A DNA stretch of 64,000 bases from DASSUW01 sp963789005 (GTDB lineage: Bacteria > Actinomycetota > Thermoleophilia > Solirubrobacterales > Solirubrobacteraceae), in NCBI GenBank assembly GCA_963789005.1, contig CAWBIZ010000015.1:702038-766037 (forward strand). Reading direction: 5' to 3'. Below the pieces are notes generated by a model. That model saw only the letters and a program-made list of their open reading frames with translations. It was not told the DNA's origin and ran no database searches. The translations under genes and the position numbers were made by a program. Below are positions 56,968 through 64,000 of this stretch, one piece after another; within the stretch, counting starts at the first letter, position 1; every line of letters starts with the position of its first letter.

Positions 56968-57690
56968 GTGGGCTCCAGCCTGAAGACCGAGGGCATCGTC
57001 CTCCGCAGCCTGCGCTACGGAGAGGCCGACCGCATCCTCCACCTCTATACCCCGGATCGCGGCAGAGTGAGCGCGATCGCCAAGGGGGTGAGGCGGGCGC
57101 GCTCGCGCTTCGGCGGCCGGCTCGAGCCGTTCTTCCGGCTCGACCTCGTGCTCTACGAAGGCCGCAGCGAGATGCTGACGGTCACGAGCGCGGAGACCGT
57201 GGCCGCCCACGCGCGGATCAGAGAGAGCGCGGCCGCGCTCGACGGCGCGGGCCGCGCCTGCGAGGCCGTCGCGCGCGTGTTCGACGACGGCGACCCGCAC
57301 CGCGGCGTCTACCACCTGCTCGCCAACGAGCTCGCGCTGCTCGACCGCCACCCCGAGCGAGCCGGGCGCTCCAACGCGCTCGCCTTCCGCCTCAAGCTGC
57401 TGCTGGCGGCGGGCTTCGCCCCGCAGCTCGGCGCCTGCGCGTCGTGCGGCGAGCGCGAGCACCTCGCGGGCTTCTCGGGCGCGGCGGGGGGCGTCGTCTG
57501 CGCGGCGTGCGAGGCGAGCGCCTTCCCGCTCGACCAGGAGGCGCACGACTTCCTCGTCGCCGCCGTCGGGCAGCCGCTGGCGGAGGCGCCGGACGCGTCG
57601 CCGCGCGCACTCGGGCAGGCCGAGCGGGCGATCCTCGAGACGCTCGAGCATCACGCGCACCTGCGGCTGCGGCCCGTCGGCCGGGGATAG
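56968..57690 (+). CDS. recO: DNA repair protein RecO
   Basis: 240 residues; loads RecA with RecR/RecF. N-terminal OB fold: SSLKTEGIVLRSLRYGEADRIL, VSAIAKGVRRARSRFGGRLEPF. Zinc site in CASCGEREHL ... VCAACEA. A little shorter than some homologues. GTG start 17 bases from the divergent glutaredoxin start. Confidence 0.92.
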   Translation: MGSSLKTEGIVLRSLRYGEADRILHLYTPDRGRVSAIAKGVRRARSRFGGRLEPFFRLDLVLYEGRSEMLTVTSAETVAAHARIRESAAALDGAGRACEAVARVFDDGDPHRGVYHLLANELALLDRHPERAGRSNALAFRLKLLLAAGFAPQLGACASCGEREHLAGFSGAAGGVVCAACEASAFPLDQEAHDFLVAAVGQPLAEAPDASPRALGQAERAILETLEHHAHLRLRPVGRG

Positions 57691-57693
57691 GAT
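57688..57693 (+). promoter_or_regulatory. -10 box (TAGGAT) before ppdK
   Basis: TAGGAT overlaps the recO stop and ends 9 bases before the ppdK ATG at 57703. Confidence 0.45.
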
Positions 57694-57702
57694 CGCGCCC
57701 AC

Positions 57703-60309
<2,607 letters not shown>

Positions 60310-60350
60310 CAGTTGCGGGTGCGTGCCGCGACGGCGGTCACAATGGAGGT

Positions 60351-61328
60351 GTGCTCGTCGCCGATGACTACGCCGCCCGGATCGCCGCCTGGGAGGAGGC
60401 GCACCTCTCCCCGCTGGCCGCCCGCTCGTACCCGGCCAAGCGCGTGCGCGAGGAGGCCGACTGCGGGCTGCGGACGCCCTTCCAGCGAGACCGTGACCGG
60501 ATCGTGCACTCGAAGGCGTTCCGGCGGCTCAAGCACAAGACGCAGGTGTTCGTGTCGCCGGAGGGCGACCACTACCGGACACGGCTCACCCACACGCTCG
60601 AGGCGACCCAGATCTCGCGCACGGTGGCGCGAGCGCTGCGGCTGAACGAGGATCTGACGGAGGCGATCGGCCTCGGGCATGACGTCGGCCACCCGCCGTT
60701 CGGGCACCTCGGCGAGGGAGTGCTCGACGCATGCGGGCGCGAGCGCTTCGGTCGCGGCTTCCGGCACAACGAGCACTCGCTGCGGGTGGTCGAGCCACTC
60801 AACCTCACGGCCGCGGTGCGCGACGGGATCCTGCGCCACTCGAGCGGGGCCGGCGAGCCGGCGACGCTCGAGGGCAAGATCGTGCGCCTGGTCGACCGCA
60901 TCGCCTACATCAACCACGACATCGACGACGCGCTGCGCGCGGGCGTGCTTTCGGTCGACGAGCTGCCGAGCGAGGAGATCGCGGTGCTGGGTTCGACGGG
61001 CTCGGCGCGGATCGACCGGCTGGTCCACGACCTGGTCGAGCACTCCGAGCGGGCGGGCGACATCGTCCAGGGCGCCGAGGTGGGCGGCGCGATGCGCCGG
61101 CTGCGCACGTTCATGTTCGAGCACGTGTACCTGGGGCCGGCTGAGCACGCGAAGATCGAGCGGGTTTTGCGAGAGCTCTTCGACTGGTACTGCTCCCACC
61201 CGGAGGAGCTCCCGGAGCCGGGGGCGAGCGAGGCCGACCGCGTGATCGACTACCTCGCCGGGATGACCGACCGCTACGCGATCCGCGCCTGGTCCGAGCG
61301 CTTCGTGCCGCAGGGCCTCGCGGTCTGA
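60351..61328 (+). CDS. dgt: Deoxyguanosinetriphosphate triphosphohydrolase-like protein
   Basis: 325 residues. HD-domain dNTPase: ADCGLRTPFQRDRDRIVHSKAFRRLKHKTQVFV (in parts), RLTHTLEATQI (His), GLGHDVGHPPFGH (HD), FRHNEHSLRVVE and DRIAYINHDIDDALRAG (last Asp). The dgt-dnaG pair with overlapping ATG is conserved in Gram-positive bacteria. Start GTG 60351; the open frame upstream is out-of-frame ppdK. Confidence 0.93.
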   Translation: MLVADDYAARIAAWEEAHLSPLAARSYPAKRVREEADCGLRTPFQRDRDRIVHSKAFRRLKHKTQVFVSPEGDHYRTRLTHTLEATQISRTVARALRLNEDLTEAIGLGHDVGHPPFGHLGEGVLDACGRERFGRGFRHNEHSLRVVEPLNLTAAVRDGILRHSSGAGEPATLEGKIVRLVDRIAYINHDIDDALRAGVLSVDELPSEEIAVLGSTGSARIDRLVHDLVEHSERAGDIVQGAEVGGAMRRLRTFMFEHVYLGPAEHAKIERVLRELFDWYCSHPEELPEPGASEADRVIDYLAGMTDRYAIRAWSERFVPQGLAV

Positions 61329-63178
61329 TGGCCAGGTACACCCAGGACTCCCGCGAGCGCGTGCGCGACGCGGTCGACTTCGAGGAGCTCGTGGGTGCGC
61401 GGACGGAGCTCAAGCGGGCGGGCGCGCGGCGGCTGCAGGGGCTGTGCCCGTTCCACGACGAGCGGACGCCGTCGTTCGGCATCGACCCGGTGGAGAAGCT
61501 CTACCACTGCTTCGGGTGCGGCGTGGGGGGCGACGTGTTCTCGTTCGTCATGGAGACCGAGGGGCTCGACTTCGCTGGTGCCCTCGAGTCGCTGGCGGAG
61601 CGCTACGGGGTCGAGCTCGAGCGCGAAGCCGAGGATCCGGCTGCGGCGGCCCGTCGGGAGCGGACCGATCGCCTGCTCGCGCTCTTGGAGCGCACCGCCG
61701 CGTATTACGTGCGGGTGCTGTGGGAGAGCCCGGAGGCGGCGGCCGCGCGCGAGTACCTGGCTTCGCGGGGGCTCGAGGAGGGCGCGCTGCGCGAGTTCCG
61801 GGTGGGCTTCTCTCCGGGCGCGTTCGACCGCGTGGTGGGGGCGTCCGAGCGGGCCGGCTACCGGGCCGAGGAGCTGCTCGCCTGCGGGCTGGCGTCGCGG
61901 CGCCGGGACGGCCGCGGGGTGATCGACCGGTTCCGCGGGCGGATCATGTTCCCGCTGTGCGACGAGCGCGGCCGGGTGCTCGGCTTCGGCGCCCGGTCGC
62001 TGCGGGCCGACGACCAGCCCAAGTACCTGAACTCGTCCGACAACGACGTCTTCCACAAGGGCGAGCTGCTGTACGGGGCCGACTTGGCGCGCGCGGCGGC
62101 GGCGCGGGCGGGGCGAGTGGTGCTCGTAGAGGGCTACACCGACGCGGTCGCGCTGCGGCAGGCGGGCGTGGCCGAGGTCGTCGGGTCGATGGGCACGGCG
62201 CTGACGGAGCGCCAGGTGTCCGCGCTCGCCCGACTCGCCCCGACCGCGTTGTTCTGCCAGGACCCGGACGCCGCCGGGCAGGAGGCGGTCTCGCGCAGCG
62301 TCGCGGCCCTGCGGGACGTCAACCGCTCACGCGGCGGCCGCGGGGTCGAGTTCAAGATCGTCCGGCTGCCGTCCGGATCCGATCCCGCGGACGTCGTGCA
62401 GCGCGACGGCGCCGACGCGCTGCGGGACCTGCTGGCGCGGGCGGTGCCGGTGGCGCGCTTCACGGTCGAGCGGGCGCTCGAGCGGGGAGAGACGCGCACG
62501 GCCGAGGGCCGCGACCGCGCCTTGGAAGAGGCCGCCGCCGCGATCCGCCCGCTCCCGCCGAGCGTGCTGCGCGACGAGCTCGTCCAGCTCGTCGCCGGCC
62601 GCCTGGAGTTGAGCGAGAGCCTCGTCAACTCCACCCTCACCGCGCGACAGCACCCGGCCGACCCGCGACGCTCGTCGCGCCCCGCTGGGGACGGCTCGTT
62701 CCGCGCCGGCGACGACCGCACGGCACGCGGATCGTTCCGCGGGGGAGGCGAGGCTGCGCCCACCAACGGGGCGCGCGCGGCGGGCGCCCGCCGCGAGCAG
62801 TCCGAGCGGGCGTTCCTGGCGCTGTGCCTGGCGCTGCCGGAGGAGGGCGAGGCGCGGCTGGCCGCCACCGACCTCGACGAGCTGTTCTCCGCACCCGCCA
62901 CCCGCCGCGCCGCGGAGTACCTGCGCGGCCGCCTGCGCTCCCCCGCGGGCGAGCTCCCCGCCGGCGACGAGGCGCTGGCCCGCCTCGTCGCGGAGCTCGT
63001 CATCCGCGCCGGCCAGCTCGAGGCGACCCCGGGGAAGCTCGAGCTCGAGGCCCTCCAGCTCGACCTCCACAACCTGGACCGCCGCATCGCGGCAGCGCGC
63101 AGCGACGGCCACGACACGATCCCACTCGCGACCGAGCGCCAACAGGTCCAAGACAAGATCCGCCACCGCCTGAGCTGA
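61328..63178 (+). CDS. dnaG: DNA primase
   Basis: 616 residues; makes RNA primers at the fork. CHC2 zinc finger Cys40, His43, Cys61, Cys64 (LCPFHDERTPSF, YHCFGCG). Catalytic core with EGYTDAVAL (TOPRIM Glu), FCQDPDAAGQEA (the usual DGD is DPD here) and GVIDRFRGRIMFPL. A Pro/Arg/Gly-rich linker at about 435-485 precedes the C-terminal helicase-binding region. ATG overlaps the dgt stop (TGATG). Confidence 0.95.
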   Translation: MARYTQDSRERVRDAVDFEELVGARTELKRAGARRLQGLCPFHDERTPSFGIDPVEKLYHCFGCGVGGDVFSFVMETEGLDFAGALESLAERYGVELEREAEDPAAAARRERTDRLLALLERTAAYYVRVLWESPEAAAAREYLASRGLEEGALREFRVGFSPGAFDRVVGASERAGYRAEELLACGLASRRRDGRGVIDRFRGRIMFPLCDERGRVLGFGARSLRADDQPKYLNSSDNDVFHKGELLYGADLARAAAARAGRVVLVEGYTDAVALRQAGVAEVVGSMGTALTERQVSALARLAPTALFCQDPDAAGQEAVSRSVAALRDVNRSRGGRGVEFKIVRLPSGSDPADVVQRDGADALRDLLARAVPVARFTVERALERGETRTAEGRDRALEEAAAAIRPLPPSVLRDELVQLVAGRLELSESLVNSTLTARQHPADPRRSSRPAGDGSFRAGDDRTARGSFRGGGEAAPTNGARAAGARREQSERAFLALCLALPEEGEARLAATDLDELFSAPATRRAAEYLRGRLRSPAGELPAGDEALARLVAELVIRAGQLEATPGKLELEALQLDLHNLDRRIAAARSDGHDTIPLATERQQVQDKIRHRLS

Positions 63179-63214
63179 GCCGTTCCGTCCGACACACGAA
63201 CTAGTGTTCGTATC

Positions 63215-63911
63215 GTGGATCGGGACCACCTCGCAACCCAGCTCGCAAGCGGGCCGCTCGATCGAGTCGATCGCCCGCGACCTGGGCCGCCCACCGTCCA
63301 CGGTCGCGTATTGGGTCAGCAAGTACGGCCTCACCTCATCGCACGCCGCCCGCCACGCGCCGCGCGGCGGTCTCACACGCGAGCAGCTCGAGCCGCTTGT
63401 CGCCGAGGGCTACTCGACAGGGCAGATCGCAGATCGGCTCGGCGTGTAGCCAGGCCACCGTGCGGCACTGGCTGGCCAAACACGGGCTCGAGACGATCCG
63501 CGCGGCTCGCCGGCTGCGACGTAGTCGTGGCGGACGATGGATCGACGACCACGCGGAACGTGTCCGCGCCATGGCGTCACCCAGTTCCGGCGGCGAGCGG
63601 AGGGAGGCTGGCGCTGCTTGAAATGCCGTTCCGAGGCGGTGACGGCCAGGCGCCGCGCAGTGAAGATGGCGCTCGTGGCCGAGAGGCGGGCGGAAGCTGC
63701 GCGCTGTGCGGCTACGCCCGCGAGCCTGGCGGCGCTGCAGTTCCACCACATCGATCGCGCGACCAAGCAGTTCCACATCGCTCACCGCGGCGTCGCCCGA
63801 TCGATGGCTGCGGCACGGGCCGAGGCCGCGAAGTGCGTGCTGTTGTGCGCGAACTGCCACGCCGAGGTCGAGGGAGGCGTCGCTACACTCCCGGCGACCG
63901 TGGCCGATTAG
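63215..63911 (+). pseudogene. Decayed HTH-HNH endonuclease gene (five frame changes)
   Basis: Reading across frames gives a coherent protein: DRDHLATQLASG, then (shift) RSIESIARDLGRPPSTVAYWVSKYG, a second HTH half YSTGQIADRLGV, (stop and shift at 63447) SQATVRHWLAKHGLETIRAAR, (shift) GTCPRHGVTQFRRR and CLKCRSEAVTARRR, (shift) EAGGSCALCGYAREPG, (shift back) ALQFHHIDRATKQFH and CVLLCANCHAEVE. The zinc-type HNH set (CxxC, HH, CxxCH) is complete in composite but split. At least five indels in 700 bases, against two in the preceding 63 kb of genes, indicate real decay. It belongs to the HNH family with N-terminal HTH seen in multiple copies in such genomes, as far as I recall. Confidence 0.8.
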
Positions 63912-63928
63912 ATTCACGGGTAGCGCGA

Positions 63929-64000
63929 TCCGGGGTAGCTCAATTGGCAGATGCGCTCGACTGTTAATCGAGAGGTTGTGGGTTCGAGTCCCACCCCCGG
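63929..64000 (+). tRNA. tRNA-Asn(GTT), cut by the window end
   Basis: Acceptor TCCGGGG (63929-63935) pairs with CCCCGG at 63995-64000 plus one base beyond the window. Anticodon arm CTCGA-CTGTTAA-TCGAG (63956-63972) gives GTT, Asn. T arm GTGGG-TTCGAGT-CCCAC. The D-stem is GCTC (63938-63941) against GATGC (63950-63954), one T more than the usual GAGC, which would bulge. Confidence 0.9.

Overview
The window is about 64 kb of very GC-rich DNA (roughly 70% or more) with many GTG and TTG starts, start/stop overlaps (ATGA, GTGA, TAATG) and actinobacterial domain families such as DUF1707, and no outer-membrane pilus secretin among its pilus genes. Gene content and order (alaS-ruvX-mltG-aroE followed by type IV pilus ATPases, a NifU-like/MnmA fusion, an AroK-AroB fusion) suggest a deep-branching actinobacterium of the Thermoleophilia/Solirubrobacterales type. 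That placement is inferred from protein character, not from a marker search.

Layout. 0-11.3 kb: a thioredoxin-fold protein, mnmA (C-terminus frameshifted), alaS, ruvX, a giant PAS/coiled-coil protein, mltG and aroE. 11.3-15.5 kb: pilB, pilT and pilC. 15.5-23.3 kb: small accessory genes (ACT protein, an ArsR/DUF899/SRPBCC operon, a YeeE-type sulfur transporter, a GNAT enzyme, a CDF exporter, an HlyIII protein, a cupin and several unknowns). 23.3-31.9 kb: the main pilus block (pilA, three minor pilins, pilM, pilD, pilN, pilO, a PilP-position protein). 31.9-36.1 kb: aroC-aroKB-aroQ-pepP. 36.1-53 kb: a secreted Ca-binding-repeat protein, dodecin, efp-nusB-xseB-ispA-dxs, tlyA-nadK-recN, pyrG, an M20 peptidase, a Nudix enzyme, phoD. 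52.5-63.2 kb: xerD, deoB, a metalloprotease-like lipoprotein, mutM, glutaredoxin, recO, ppdK, dgt and dnaG. The right end holds a decayed HNH endonuclease gene and a tRNA-Asn cut by the window edge.

The most notable signal is regulatory. Eight sites match CTNAAG-N15-GCCGATAA, all with exactly 15 bp between the two boxes. This is the architecture of promoters read by sigma-28/FliA/WhiG-family factors. They stand before pilT, the pilA leader, the first minor pilin, pilM, pilN, the secreted Ca-binding-repeat protein at 36149, an unknown gene at 21971 and, more weakly, the PAS/coiled-coil gene at 5364. The pilA transcript then runs into a well-formed c-di-GMP-I (GEMM) riboswitch ahead of a partly sequestered ribosome binding site. 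The pilus thus appears wired to both an alternative sigma factor and c-di-GMP, with at least two uncharacterised proteins in the same regulon.

Elsewhere, TANNNT boxes lie 6-10 bases before the start codon of more than a dozen housekeeping genes, which points to widespread leaderless transcription. Three isolated single-base insertions (mnmA, tlyA, tRNA-Asn D-stem) may be assembly errors or real lesions. The HNH gene, with five frame changes, is clearly decayed.
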